Positions 46,001-55,639 of a DNA stretch of 64,000 nucleotides are shown here, piece by piece. The position numbers and the translations under genes are program-made. The first letter of the stretch is position 1. Every line of letters begins with the position of its first letter. Source of the stretch: Enoplolaimus lenunculus. Lineage: Eukaryota; Nematoda; Enoplea; Enoplida; Thoracostomopsidae. The stretch is from contig JASANG010000050.1 in assembly GCA_030248215.1 (NCBI GenBank), positions 1-64,000 of the forward strand, in the 5' to 3' direction. The notes under the pieces are model-generated. The model was given only the letters and a program-made list of their open reading frames with translations. It ran no database searches and had not been told where the DNA came from.

Positions 46001-49000
46001 TAATGATCAGGTGCGGAACGTTTTTTCTGTGGGATTAGAATAGAGTAAGCTTAATAAGCTTTAGACTAATTTTTTTGCTCGGCTTAGGCTTTAGGCCTTG
46101 GCTTTGGCTTAGAAATATGCTCATTCTTACGCTTAGGCTTAGGCTTAGGCTTAAACTTATGCGTAGGAATATGCTTATAATACTATTAACACCCATGTTC
46201 TTTACATTGGCCAAGGTACCCATTCTGGCTGCAACATCATGCGAAAAAATTAGAGTCGGAGACGGAGGTCAACAAATTTTGCGGAAGCTGACGATGAAGC
46301 AAAATTAATGGTACGTAACCAATAATCCCGAACAAATTTGGGCGGAATGATCATTGGCGGTACGTTTTTCTGCGGGACTACAATAGAGTTAGCTTAAGTT
46401 TTAAACTTGGTTTTGCTTAGACTTAGACTTAGGCTTAGGCGTTAGACTTAGGCTGTATAAGCTCATTGTTACACCTATAGCCTTTGGCTGAGGCGTAGCC
46501 TTAGAAATATGCTCTATACTATTGTTACGGCCCTGTTCTATGCATATGCCCAAACTCGTACGAGTTTGCTATTGGTTCAGGCTTGAGTTGAGGCTAAGAT
46601 TCATGGAATTTATCTTTATAAGCCTTTTTGTTCAGACCCTACTCCATAGATGGCACATAGAATACAAGTATTATCCATGCGTCCCATGTAAAGATCAGGG
46701 GAGGAACGTTTTTCTTTGAGACTTAAAAAAGAGTAAGCTTAAGCTTTAGACTAACTTTTTTGCTTGGCTTAGACTTTAGGCTTAGGAATATGCTCATTCT
46801 AAACGCTTAGGTTTAGGCTTAGACTTTAGGCTTAGGCTTAGGAATATGCTCATTCTAACGCTTAGGTTTAGGCTTAGGCTTAGGAATATGCTCATTCTAA
46901 CGCTTAGGTTTAGGCTTAGACTTTAGGCTTAGGCTTAAAAATATGCTCATCCTTACGCATAGGCTCAGGCTTAATAGGCTTAGTCTTAGGAATATACTTA
47001 TAATGCTGTTCCGCCCATGTTTTTATAGTGGCCATTCATACCGTACACTGTACAACACTTGGCCATTCGGATATATTCGTAGCATAATATTCGGTTTATC
47101 AACGACGTGTTTTTGACCATTTTTTTCATTTTGAAAAAACGTATCTGGCATCCAAATGCGAATGTGTTTATCAGACGGCGGCAAATGGACATAGTCCTGT
47201 CGTCGGTCCGACGGACTCGGTCCTTTTTGTTCCACAGCCGATGGCTGGCTTTTATCGCTACGGCGGGATCGATTAATATCGCTGCCCTGTGGAAGAATTT
47301 CATCTTCAGTATTAAGGCTGTTTTGTTTTGTTGACGTAGGAACAGTTGAATTCAAGTTGTGTTCACAGAATGGGCAAAATTGTCGAGTTGTCGAGTCCAA
47401 GTTCAACTCAGCAACCTTGTCGTATACTGAAAAATAACTCATATTGCGCTGGTGTGATGTATGGCGTTTTTGAATGCGGTCTTCGGTGCCAAGTATTGTT
47501 TGGGGTTGGCTTCCAGTTTGATCAGCGTATTCAGGTTGTTGGTACGTGCGATACGTCAAGTTTGATATATCGAATTGAAGCCGGGCATCGTTCCATTTTT
47601 CGCGAAATGTAAAATGAGCGCTGTATTCCTGAAAATTTTCAATTAGAACTTTGAATTTAAACTTAAAATTTCAAAGATAAAAAACACGATTGAACTGAGA
47701 TATTTCGTCGCTGAACTTTTGATAAAATCTCGCGAAAATTTGTAAGCGCGGATTTTAGTATTTTTGCAGCTAAATATAGTTGGACAATATGGCCAGTGTA
47801 AAGAACAGGGGCGGAACAGTATTAAAAGCATATTCCTAAGCCTAAGCGTAAGGATGAGCATATTCCTAAGCCTATTAGCCTAAGCCTAAAGCCTATGCCT
47901 AAGCTAAGCAAACAAATTAGTGAAAAGCTAAACTTACTTTTTGTAGTCCCACAGACAAACGTTGCGCCCCTGATCTTTACATGGGTCGAAAATATGAAGC
48001 AGATTACAACGGAAATCAAATAAAATTGATACTTTTTAGTTCCGTCCACAACGGGAAGTCCTCTTGAAATGACACTAAGCAGGTAGGGGGCTACCATCTC
48101 CAATCACCCCATGCTGAGCCGTTTTTAATTCTAATTCGCCAAAAACAATCCAAATGTAATCAACGATTTTAACCAATGGAAGACGGGTATTTATGTACAC
48201 AGGTTTATGTTATCTTTTTTGTGCCAAAGCAACAGAGGTAAGAAATATGTAAATATTTGCCAGGCTTTCTAAAATTTTATAAAAAATTTACGGATGCGGT
48301 GAAAATTTTTTCTAAATTTCGATTGAAATTTAGTTTATTCTTATAATTCAAACTGAACAATAATTGCAGCATATCTGTATTGAAAAATTGGATAATTTGT
48401 GCAACTTCTACAATATCATACGTACGTCAGTAACTTTTGACGGGTAGTGTCATGTCCACTGATACTTTTTGACTTGGACACTGAAGCCCAAATGACAGCT
48501 GGACACAGAAGTTTTTTGTTTCACTGTCCATCACGCTGTCCACTCAAATGTTATCTGGCGTACGCATGATATTGTAAAAGTTGTAATTAACTAACAATGA
48601 TAACTATATAATAACGGAATTACCATATTTCGATAACTTTAACCGAAATAGCAATAACCTTGGAGTTTCAAACCAATGGAAACCGATATTCAATTAAGCT
48701 CTGGTAAAGTAGAATGTTCCCTGGAATTTGGAGGGTCCGAGTTCTATAGGAATTCGTTGCGAGTTTAAAAACGCTTTGTTGCTCACCATATTGCATGGAA
48801 AATTATGGTTGAAAATTTTTAAAAATTAATTAATTGTACCACTGTACACTGTAAATTTCAGTGAGTTGATTTTAACTCAGATTGAGTTGAATGCGCTCAA
48901 AGGTCTGAGCTCTGAATACGGTCTTTTTGAACTGAGAATTCTGAATTGATGCAAACTGATTCTGAGTTAATTAATTAACTAATCCAGAATTAAATCAGCT

Positions 49001-49985
49001 CAGAGTGAGTTTTTTGTTATTAACTCGGCAATAATTAGAAATAATCAAGTCTCCGCCTGAGTTGATTCATCAACTCATCGGAATGTACAGTGTAACAACG
49101 AATGTCGCCATACCATATTGACATCATCAACTTTGCTAATTGTTCTAAGATACAAGTTTACTTCAACGTTTACCGGACCCCCGGGTGCTGAAACCAAAGT
49201 AATTGAATACTGCAATTAAAGTAACAACTAAAGTAAAATTAATTACTTCGCGTTCAAATACAATTAATTGCATATTCATATATTAAAATTAAAAGCAGTA
49301 TATATAATTGAAAATTTTTCCATTACAACTATACACTGTAAATTTCAGTGAGTTCATTTTAACACTGATATTAATTTAGAAGTAATCTACTCACTAGATG
49401 AATTGATTAAATCAACTCATTGGAAATTACACTGAATGTTTTAACTTACAACATTTACATTTTTATTGTTTCTGCAGAAACTTTAAGGGCAAACCTCTCT
49501 ACCCTCTTTTTATATCGCTCGTTAAACTTACGACCAGACTCATTCATGGTACCGTTTGGCCGCACACGCCAATCGTACTCGGCCAGCAGCCGTCTAATCG
49601 TCGCTTGTTCTAAGTCGCCTTTGATATTAGTTCCTGAAGGATAATACTTAATTCCGGCACGATTCCAGTTCAGGATTTGGCGTCTCGAAGTTTCGCTTTG
49701 ATAGCTGTAATGATTTTGGTTCGATGTTGTTGATAAAAGTTCAATTTGGCCCTCAGACAAATTATCACCAGAAGTCATTTTAGTTGCGTTTAATTTTTGA
49801 GTCGGAAACGCGTGGGTATGCTTCCGCTGGCGTGGATCTGGATTTCGGAACCGGATGTCCGATTGATTTGACGAAATTGTCGGATTTAAATGAACGATTA
49901 GGTTTGGTACAACTATGTTTGGGTTACGATCACTGATCACTACGGTTGACGCTTGAACAGAAACGCTTAAAATTAAATAATACAC
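39327..49985 (-). CDS. Glutamate-gated chloride channel subunit (GluCl, Cys-loop family), nine recognised exons
   Basis: A pentameric Cys-loop anion channel subunit gated by glutamate in nerve and muscle. In transcript order: 49985-49553, 49187-49114, 47628-47042, 45367-45285, 44216-44076, 43228-43044, 41934-41847, 40889-40717, 40079-39327. All phases join and sum to 2517 nt (838 residues plus TGA). Hallmarks: [40 protein letters not shown], the Cys loop [15 protein letters not shown] (13 residues between Cys), the second disulphide [12 protein letters not shown] typical of GluCl, and TM2 with the anion-selectivity motif [20 protein letters not shown]3 is [14 protein letters not shown] with the Gly known from ivermectin-sensitive channels; TM4 is at ~800-828. 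The protein is about twice the usual 450 residues. It has a long N-terminus, a ~118-residue insertion in the ligand-binding domain and a ~250-residue TM3-TM4 loop. The first Met is not seen; the true start probably lies in an upstream exon. Confidence 0.94.
40327..40479. mobile_element. TTAGGC-type hAT-like MITE with perfect 8-bp TSD
   Basis: GGCCAATGTATAGAAGCAGA to TGATCTTTGCTTGGGCC, flanked by GGTCATGG on both sides. In the GluCl intron before the last exon. Confidence 0.92.
40717..40889 (-). CDS. GluCl exon, end of TM3 and start of intracellular loop
   Basis: Acceptor GCTTTTAG, donor TTAATG|GTAAGG, 173 nt, phase 1 to 0. Begins [15 protein letters not shown], the near-invariant end of TM3 in GluCl subunits. 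Confidence 0.95.
40905..41235. mobile_element. CCGG-type element, divergent, one clear end
   Basis: CAGGGTACGACCGGATATTC left end; TCCGTTTCCG words inside, as in 51190-51600. Confidence 0.5.
41313..41380 (+). tRNA. tRNA-like fragment
   Basis: A box TACCTCAGTGG and B box GATTTCGAGCCCC at tRNA-like spacing; arms do not fold convincingly. Confidence 0.3.
41569..41762. mobile_element. TTAGGC-type hAT-like MITE, second subfamily, perfect 8-bp TSD
   Basis: GGCCAATGTTAATACTTTTA to AAAAGTAACATGGGCC, flanked by CAGAATGT. This subfamily has GGGCGTAACAGTAGATTAAG-type inner ends. In a GluCl intron. Confidence 0.93.
41847..41934 (-). CDS. GluCl exon, TM2-TM3 linker and TM3
   Basis: Acceptor AATTTAAG, donor TTTCG|GTAAAA, phase 0 to 1. 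Encodes [20 protein letters not shown] and [10 protein letters not shown] stronger-looking acceptor TTTTTTGCAG, supplied by a MITE end, lies 18 nt upstream and is also in frame. Confidence 0.94.
41951..42160. mobile_element. TGACTC-type MITE with TA flanks, abutting GluCl TM3 exon
   Basis: CACTGCAAAAAATGGTGTGT to TTTTTTTGCAGTG with TA on both sides. Its left end is 16 bp from the exon at 41847-41934. Confidence 0.92.
42319..42683. mobile_element. CCGG-type hAT-like MITE
   Basis: CAGGGTACAACCGGAGG and CCTCCGGTTGCACCCTG ends; flanks CAAGCGGT/TAAGCGAT agree at 6 of 8. Confidence 0.85.
43044..43228 (-). CDS. GluCl exon, TM1 and TM2
   Basis: Acceptor ACTTTCAG, donor ACTCAA|GTATGA, phase 1 to 0. 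Encodes [21 protein letters not shown]1 ([20 protein letters not shown]) and TM2 with the PAR anion filter. Confidence 0.96.
43635..44057. mobile_element. TTAGGC-type element interrupted by another element
   Basis: GGCCCATGCAAAGATCA is cut by an AT-rich insert (~43653-43893, ends CACTCAAAATAATATTTCT / AGAAATACTTTTTTGTGTG) before GCGGCGGAACGTTTTTCTGC resumes. Ends CTATACATTGGAC next to the GluCl exon at 44076. Confidence 0.75.
44076..44216 (-). CDS. GluCl exon, loop F to loop C
   Basis: Acceptor GTTTCAG, donor ACAG|GTTAGC, phase 1 at both ends. Encodes [12 protein letters not shown], then [21 protein letters not shown] with the first Cys of the second disulphide. Confidence 0.95.
44340..44590. 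repeat. Inverted repeat around GTTAACCCTACC / GGTAGGGTTAAC
   Basis: TTAAGGTAGGGTTAACACG, GCGTTAACCCTACCTTAACG and AGGGCAGGGTTAACGTAA recur in both orientations with TTGACACGTGTTAAC words. A small foldback-type repeat in a GluCl intron. Confidence 0.55.
44700..45065. mobile_element. CCGG-type element, divergent
   Basis: GTGCAACCGTAGGGAAAATA left and CATACCTCCGGATGTACTCT right resemble decayed family ends. Confidence 0.5.
45285..45367 (-). CDS. GluCl exon with the Cys loop
   Basis: Acceptor CTTTTTAG, donor AGTT|GTAAGT, 83 nt, phase 2 to 1. Encodes [20 protein letters not shown] and CYIDLASY. 83 bp is a size often seen for this exon in the family. Confidence 0.96.
45607..45728. mobile_element. 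GTGGCGC-type MITE
   Basis: CGTGACCATATACTTTTGATGACG to GGTAAGCGCCACCCTAACG; interior GTCGCCATCCGTCACCG. Confidence 0.6.
45993..46212. mobile_element. TTAGGC-type hAT-like MITE
   Basis: GGACCATGTAATGATCAGGT to TTCTTTACATTGGCC; two TTAGGC blocks separated by AAATATGCTCATTCTTACGC. Confidence 0.85.
46352..46548. mobile_element. TTAGGC-type hAT-like MITE, decayed left end
   Basis: GTACGTTTTTCTGCGGGACT, TTAGACTTAGGCTTAGGCG and CCCTGTTCTATGCATATGCC. Confidence 0.75.
46681..47033. mobile_element. TTAGGC-type hAT-like MITE with expanded minisatellite, at a GluCl splice donor
   Basis: GTCCCATGTAAAGATCAGGG to ATAGTGGCC. The interior has four units of TTAGGAATATGCTCATTC plus TTAGGC runs. Flanks ATCCATGC/ATTCATAC agree at 6 of 8, and the right flank is the donor of the exon ending at 47042. 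Confidence 0.88.
47042..47628 (-). CDS. GluCl exon with loop D/A region and a large insertion
   Basis: Acceptor ATTTTCAG, donor TACG|GTATGA, phase 0 to 2. Begins [19 protein letters not shown] and ends [12 protein letters not shown]...[13 protein letters not shown], both canonical. Between RLQF and IWMPD lie ~138 residues, where the family has ~20. The extra part is polar and includes CPFC. It may be a true insertion or an unspliced in-frame intron. Confidence 0.9.
47791..47987. mobile_element. TTAGGC-type hAT-like MITE, TSD 7 of 8
   Basis: GGCCAGTGTAAAGAACAGGG to TGATCTTTACATGGGTC; flanks GACAATAT/GAAAATAT. Confidence 0.88.
48847..49092. mobile_element. CACTGTAAATT-type MITE with TA flanks
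   Basis: CACTGTAAATTTCAGTGAGT to CATCGGAATGTACAGTG, TA on both sides; ends 22 bp from the GluCl exon at 49114. Confidence 0.88.
49114..49187 (-). CDS. GluCl exon, first beta strands
   Basis: Acceptor GGTTTCAG, donor AATATG|GTATGG, phase 1 to 0. Encodes [20 protein letters not shown], a hallmark of Cys-loop receptors. Too short to appear as a long frame. Confidence 0.95.
49334..49432. mobile_element. CACTGTAAATT-type MITE, short internal-deletion copy
   Basis: CACTGTAAATTTCAGTGAGT left and AACTCATTGGAAATTACACTG right in ~100 bp. Confidence 0.8.
49553..49985 (-). CDS. GluCl first recognised exon
   Basis: Reads from TTTACAG|TG at the edge of a MITE. Begins [11 protein letters not shown], which looks like the end of a signal peptide, then ~115 polar residues of unknown role, then [15 protein letters not shown], the first conserved helix and strand of the ligand-binding domain. 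Donor AACG|GTACCA, phase 1. The start Met must lie upstream, or at Met in KLNATKM with loss of the signal peptide. Confidence 0.8.
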
Positions 49986-50189
49986 TGTAAATTTCAGTGA
50001 GTTGTTTCTAAATCACAATTCTGAGTTGATTCAACTCATTCTGACTTAATTAATCAACTCGTCCAGAGTCAACTCAACCCACAGTGAGTATATACTCAAT
50101 ACAGAGTGAGTTAAAGTATATTGTTATTAACTCATAAATAACTAAGTTTCCGTCTGAGTTGATTAATTAACTCATTGAGATTTACAGTG
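49983..50189. mobile_element. CACTGTAAATT-type MITE with TA flanks, at the 5' edge of the first GluCl exon
   Basis: CACTGTAAATTTCAGTGAGT to TGAGATTTACAGTG, TA at 49981-49982 and 50190-50191. Confidence 0.92.
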
Positions 50190-50296
50190 TAAATGAATAT
50201 ACTTCTACCTTACAGAAAACTCAAATATTCTCAAATGTGTATATCACCTATCAATAGTAAACAGTTTGACCACGGGATTGTTACAAAACGGATCCA

Positions 50297-50760
50297 TCAC
50301 TGTGAATTTCAGCGCGTTGAATTTTACGATGACTCCCTCAGTCTGAGTTAAGACTATCACAACTCAGAATTTTGAGTTGATTCAATTCAATCTGACTCAG
50401 TTAACGAATTCACCCAGAGTCACCTGAAGACAGAGAGAGAATCAACTCAACTCAAAGTGACTGATAATGTTTACTGATATTAATTCAGAAATAACCAACT
50501 CGCTAGCATTTGAGAGTTAAAAGATTTTAAATTATGTTATCGCCCCAAAATGCACTTTGAATTCTAGTGAATTGATTTTTTTAATTCAGATTGAGTTAAT
50601 CACTGTGTCTCAATTAAGTCATTTAGAACATGTTTCTGAGTTAATTTTAATCAACTAACTCGGTGCGTAACTCAACTCAGACTGTCGAGTGAATGTTTAC
50701 TTATATTAACTCAGACAGAACTGAACTCAATAGCTGAGTTGATTAATCAACTCAGACAGC
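50297..50760. mobile_element. Two decayed CACTGTAAATT-type MITEs in a row
   Basis: TCACTGTGAATTTCAGCGCG (50297) and TGCACTTTGAATTCTAGTGA (~50570) begin two stretches of GAGTTGATT/AATCAACTC inverted words. Confidence 0.65.
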
Positions 50761-50829
50761 GAGCAGACTGGTGTTCGTTTTCAACCCGTCTATAATTTGA
50801 TTGAACTATAGTCATTTGATTTATTGGAC

Positions 50830-51016
50830 GGCCAATGTTACTTCTAGAGGCGTAACAGTAGATTAAGCGTATTCCTAAGCCTAAGCCTAAACCTAAGCGT
50901 TTCAAGTGTGTTCCTAAGCTTATGCTTAAGCCTAAGCAAAAAATGTAATCTAGATTTTAAACCTTTGTTTTATAGACCCACGAGAAAGCTGGACGCCTCT
51001 AAAAGTAACATGGCTC
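50830..51016. mobile_element. TTAGGC-type hAT-like MITE, second subfamily
   Basis: GGCCAATGTTACTTCTAGAG to CTCTAAAAGTAACATGGCTC. Confidence 0.85.
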
Positions 51017-51189
51017 GATGTTACCTTAAAATCACTAACCACCATGATCTGATGCCCTGAGTTGCATAGGTATACTTTGTCACGAACCGTGGCACACAGG
51101 TAAATTTTTGTTGATTTATTTTATGGTTTGGATAAATAAGTGACGTGTGATGGTTATACATACTGAATATTACAATAGTAAACTACAAA

Positions 51190-51600
51190 ACCTCAAATTA
51201 GGGTCCATATTTCCTAAATGTGTAGAGGAAGTTGGCAGGTTGTAAAAACTGATGGTAAAAAAATAACGGAACCGGAAAACGGATAGTAAATTTTAAGAAT
51301 TCATTTTTCTGCCAGCACAATTGAACCGTACAAATGTTCGTTGAGCTTTGTGAAATTTTGAACAAACAATGACAGATGCACCAAAATTTCGTATGATTGT
51401 GGATAAATATTGTAATTTTTGTTTCAATTTGGACAATTGCAGCACATCTGTGATGAAAAATTGCGAGAAATTGACGTAAATTAATATAACTTAATTTTGA
51501 ACGCAACAATTAAACGAATCTTCGGTATTTCTATAACGGAAACGGAAGCGGATACCGATTCTTTTTGAAAACAGAAACGGAAACGGAGATCCGGTTAAAT
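51190..51600. mobile_element. CCGG-type element, divergent
   Basis: AACGGAACCGGAAAACGG and CGGAAACGGAGATCCGG with an interior matching 40905-41235 in reverse; true ends unclear. Confidence 0.45.
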
Positions 51601-51775
51601 TTTGCACAAAAGTCGGGTAAATTAAATCTGAAAATTGTGATCAATTTCTAAACTCTCCGTTCAGTGATTTAAATGTTCCAAGACCTATCATTGATTAGAG
51701 ATAAGTGCTACACAGATTTGAAAATACGGTCATAGAATGTAGTGTTAAAATCGCTACACCATCTATTACTGCGAC

Positions 51776-52159
51776 GGCCCATGTAAAGATCAGGGGCGGA
51801 ACGTTTTTCTGTGAAACTAGAATAGATAAAGCTTAAGCTTTAGACTATTGCTTTGCTTCGCTCAAGCTCAGGCTTGGCTTAAGTTTAGAGATATGCTTTT
51901 ATTCTTACGCTTAATCTTAGGCTTAGGCTTACTGCTTAGAAATATGCTTATTCTTACGCTTAGACTTAGGCTTGGGCTTAGGAATATGCTTATTCTTACG
52001 CTTAGACTTAGGCTTGGGCTTAGGAATATGCTTATTCTTACGCTTAGGCTTAGGCTTGGGCTTAGGAATATGCTTATTCTTACGGCTTAGACTTAGGCTC
52101 AAGCTAGGCTTAGGAATATGCTTTTAATACTATTCCGCCCCTGTTCTTTACATATGGCC
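51776..52159. mobile_element. TTAGGC-type hAT-like MITE with 42-bp minisatellite
   Basis: GGCCCATGTAAAGATCAGGG to TTCTTTACATATGGCC. About four 42-bp units start CTTATTCTTACGCTTAG. Flanks ACTGCGAC/ACTGTGAC agree at 7 of 8. Confidence 0.92.
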
Positions 52160-52362
52160 CACTGTGACTAACATAATGTAAACTATTCTGAAGCAGCCAC
52201 AAAATGATTATTAGAATGCAACAGAAACCGAAGGTACTACGCCGTAACCAGCTCAACACTATGCTATGAATCAAACAACTGTTCAGCAGGAGCGTATGAA
52301 GGATTTCAAATGACATTCAAACGGACTGAAACGGTTCCTAGTGTGGGGATGAGCCCCTTCTA

Positions 52363-52580
52363 CACTGTAAATTCCAACGAATTAATTTTAATTCAGAATG
52401 AGTCGGATCACTCAGTTTGAATATTAGGGCTTTCATATTAACTCAGAAGTATGAACTGGACATACCTGCTCATTCTGAGTTAAATAATCAACTCACATAG
52501 AATTATATCAGCACAAAGTGAGTTAACTAACTCAGAAATACCCAGAAATGACTAATTTGTTCTTTGAGTTGATTAATCAA
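52363..52580. mobile_element. CACTGTAAATT-type MITE, right end decayed
   Basis: TACACTGTAAATTCCAACGA left; GAGTTGATTAATCAACAAG at the right. Confidence 0.75.
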
Positions 52581-52589
52581 CAAGAGGGA

Positions 52590-53010
52590 GGTCTCCATTT
52601 TGAGTTTCTATCAATAGGAGTCCGTATCCATAATAAGAGTCCGTATGCGGATAGAGTCCCTAAACCATAATTAGAGTCTATAAATGTCAATTATACCTAA
52701 TTGTAGCGCATAAATGAATCCATGACCGCATAAAGTTGAGTTCGAAACTTGAAAGCGTCCTTAAATTTTGAAAGTATATACATTCCTAAGTATAACCTTG
52801 CATTATCGCTCAAACTATTGGCACAAGACAAACAAACGTTTAATTCAACGGATAGTTGCAATACCGTAGATATCAGTATACCAAAATGCGGCGAGGGCGG
52901 GTTAAAAAATACCAGTCTGTAACCGAATAACAAGGGGGGCACCCTCTAGAGAAGCCAAATATATATCAGTCCCTCTCACTTATTTGGGTCACTACAGTAG
53001 CCTTCACAGT
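52590..53010. repeat. Inverted copy of the 8098-8310 repeat
   Basis: ATAGGAGTCCGTATCC, AATGTCAATTATACC and AAAGTTGAGTTCGAAAC are complements of words in 8098-8240. GGGTCACTACAGTAG also recurs. Confidence 0.6.
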
Positions 53011-53771
53011 TTGAATTTAAATATTCTACATTCTGAGGGAAATTTTTTGTTTCAGTAGCAGTTTCTAAGCAGTAGAAAAATTACCAATCTTTATTGGTGC
53101 AAACTTTATAATTAAAAGCTAGGATTAAGCCAAATAGTAGTTATTTTATTATTTTATTCAAAAAATATTTCAAAATATAACGCTTTCAAACGGTTAGATT
53201 AAAGTTTCAAAATACAATTTTGAATCCAAATCTCAACTGACCTCGAGGATTTCCAATCAGCCATAGCAAATCCATTTTCCTATATTTTATTATCTTTAAT
53301 ATTGTTTTTGTTTTTGTTTATTTTAATATATAATTAAACCCTGAGGTGTGTTGTTCTGCATATGATAAAGCGTAAAGACACAACAAGCCACAATAAATAA
53401 TACATAGAAATCTTTGGCAATAGGAATAACCAGACAGATATTCCAATTAGCACTTGCCAGAATTAGGCTTTTTTAGCTTCAATAGCCAGTTTTCGATTCG
53501 TATTCTGCTATAGAATTCTTTAACAAAACTTTCATAATAAAAAAGGTTTCATGCATCTTTAAAAAAGTGTCCCCACGGGGAAACGATTTCCTGGATCATC
53601 TAGGGCCCCCTCTACTTAGAGCTAAGTTGGGCGAGGTCTGACTTTAATTAATGCTATGGTCGGGAAAAACTATGATTAATTAAATTCGAATAAATTTTGT
53701 CATAATTTTTCAAAATTTTCCTATTCCGCTGGTATGAAAAATGTGATTGTTCTGATGGCCGTTCTGATTGT
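53010..53771. other. Unassigned AT-rich stretch
   Basis: No gene and no repeat family of this window recognised. Confidence 0.4.
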
Positions 53772-53969
53772 GGCCAATGTCTAGTATAGAACAGGAACGG
53801 AACAGTAGTATAAGTATATTGTTAAGCCTAAGCCTAAAACGTGAGAATGCGCTTGGACGTAAGCTGAGGTCTATGGCCTAAGCAAAAAAATTAGTGTAAA
53901 GTTAAGCTTATTCTACTGCAGTCGCGCAGAAAAGCAGAAAAACGGTCCGAACCTAATCTTTGCACGGGT
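53772..53969. mobile_element. TTAGGC-type hAT-like MITE
   Basis: GGCCAATGTCTAGTATAGAA to CTAATCTTTGCACGGG; core AGCAAAAAAATTAGTG. Confidence 0.75.
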
Positions 53970-54291
53970 GTGAGTTAACAATATACCTACCCGTGATGGC
54001 TCGTATGTCGTCAGATCGTATTTCAAACACTTTTCATAGTACCTACTTATCTGAGACAAAGACCGGTGGACCGAAAGGTTTCAAGGGTTTAAAGGCCCGA
54101 CCTGGGTTCCGGCTTGGAGACTGATCTAAACCCCTTCCTTGACTACAAGATCCCGAAATATCAATTTGGTTTTTGAGAGCACTCAAATAATCAGGCTTCA
54201 ATTCGCAAAGTTTAACGCTGTCAACTATTTTTGTTTTTGACTATTGAATATAAAAGCATTTGTGGCTCAATCTTATAGTTGAAATCTAGTG

Positions 54292-54502
54292 CACTGCAAA
54301 AAAAAATGGTGAGTTAAATTGACTCTCTCCGAAATAGGCTCTACGGGACTACACAAACTGAGTCAACTTCGACTGCGACAGAGTCAAGTTTGACTCATTG
54401 ATTCGCACGTTTACTCTGGCGGAGTCGAATTTGACTTATTTTGTGTAGTCCGGTAGAATCTATTTCGGAGCGAGTCAATTTGTCTCATCATCTATTGCAG
54501 TG
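54292..54502. mobile_element. TGACTC-type MITE
   Basis: CACTGCAAAAAAAAATGGTG to CATCTATTGCAGTG, inverted throughout. Confidence 0.9.
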
Positions 54503-54689
54503 TGTTATTCGTGACAATCAAAGTTTCTAAATCTGAAAACTCGTTAAAACCCATCCTGTAGTAATCCCAGTAGGAGGGAGGAGTGATATTTTTTGGCCTC
54601 TCCAGAGGGTACTTACGTACTCCCTGTAAATTCGGTTACGGATTGTTATTTATTTTTAACCCACCCTCCGCAGCCCTTCGCTGGGCACA

Positions 54690-55115
54690 CCCTTTAAAGA
54701 TCGGGGTCTTTTCGGTTATCCCCCACCGTCGTTTGCCGAAAAATGGATGGATTTTGAAAATTTTTGCATATTTGAGCTTCTCATGGCCTCCCTTGATCAT
54801 TCCAAACCAAAAATTTTAATTTTTGAAAAATTCGATTTTTAAGGTCACCCATTGGCCTGAGCTGACGAAACTTTTTTCTCTACTAATTTTTTCCTTTAAA
54901 AAAAAAAATACTCCCCGCGCGCACAACACACACCCCGATTTACAGCGTGTAAATCAATTGGTTTCATACTTAATACCCCTGTGAAAAAAATAAGCTAATT
55001 GCAGGTTCTTTTTGGTTATTCCCTCCAGCCGGCGTTTGTTCAAAGATGGTTGGATTTTGAAAATTGTTCCATATTTGAGCTTCTTATTACATTCCTTGGT
55101 GAATTTCGTGAAAAT
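54690..55115. repeat. Two direct copies of a GGATTTTGAAAATT / CATATTTGAGCTTCTCA repeat
   Basis: 54710-54800 and 55008-55105 share CCGTCGTTTGCCGAAAAATG-like, GATGGATTTTGAAAAT and CATATTTGAGCTTCT words. Further copies at 55690-55830 (reverse) and 58995-59110. Confidence 0.75.
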
Positions 55116-55230
55116 TTGGTTTTAAGGTCCCATCCCAAGGTTCTCCTTGGGACGCGAAAGAATTTTTTGTCAAACCGTTAACCCTTTCTCACATGAATAT
55201 TTTCTATTTCCCCTGAGACCTACTTTTATG

Positions 55231-55292
55231 CTAGGATTTGAACTCCAGTGACTGCAGTGGGAGGCGAATACCATCACCACTCAGCTATAGGA
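55231..55292 (-). tRNA. tRNA-like fragment
   Basis: Minus strand A box TAGCTGAGTGG and B box GAGTTCAAATCC at tRNA spacing; the arms are weak. Confidence 0.35.
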
Positions 55293-55639
55293 GATTGACG
55301 CTCGAGCCCGAGGGGGCTCTCACGTCTTGTGGTGATTTAGTACTATGTATACGTGTTGCAGTTGTTAAACCCGGTGCGATATATACTATTTAATGCATAT
55401 ACATAGCACTGAGTTGCCTACAGGCAACCCAATGTGAGAAGGGGTTAAACAAATTACATACTATTTGACGCAGCTTGCAAAACTAAGTTGAGTGATGTTA
55501 AATTTCCTACAATTACATGGCTGGCTAACGCGTTATCTTCAAATCACTGGTTTGACGCAGTGCCAAATTGTTGGCATCGCGCCAAATCAGTTATTTGACC
55601 ATAACTAATTAGCCAGACGTCTGATTGCGAAAAATTTAC

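Noticed and set aside
51848-52090. LRLRL-rich frame (and similar frames at 57933 and 58409)
   Set aside because: Translation of TTAGGC-type arrays in MITEs.
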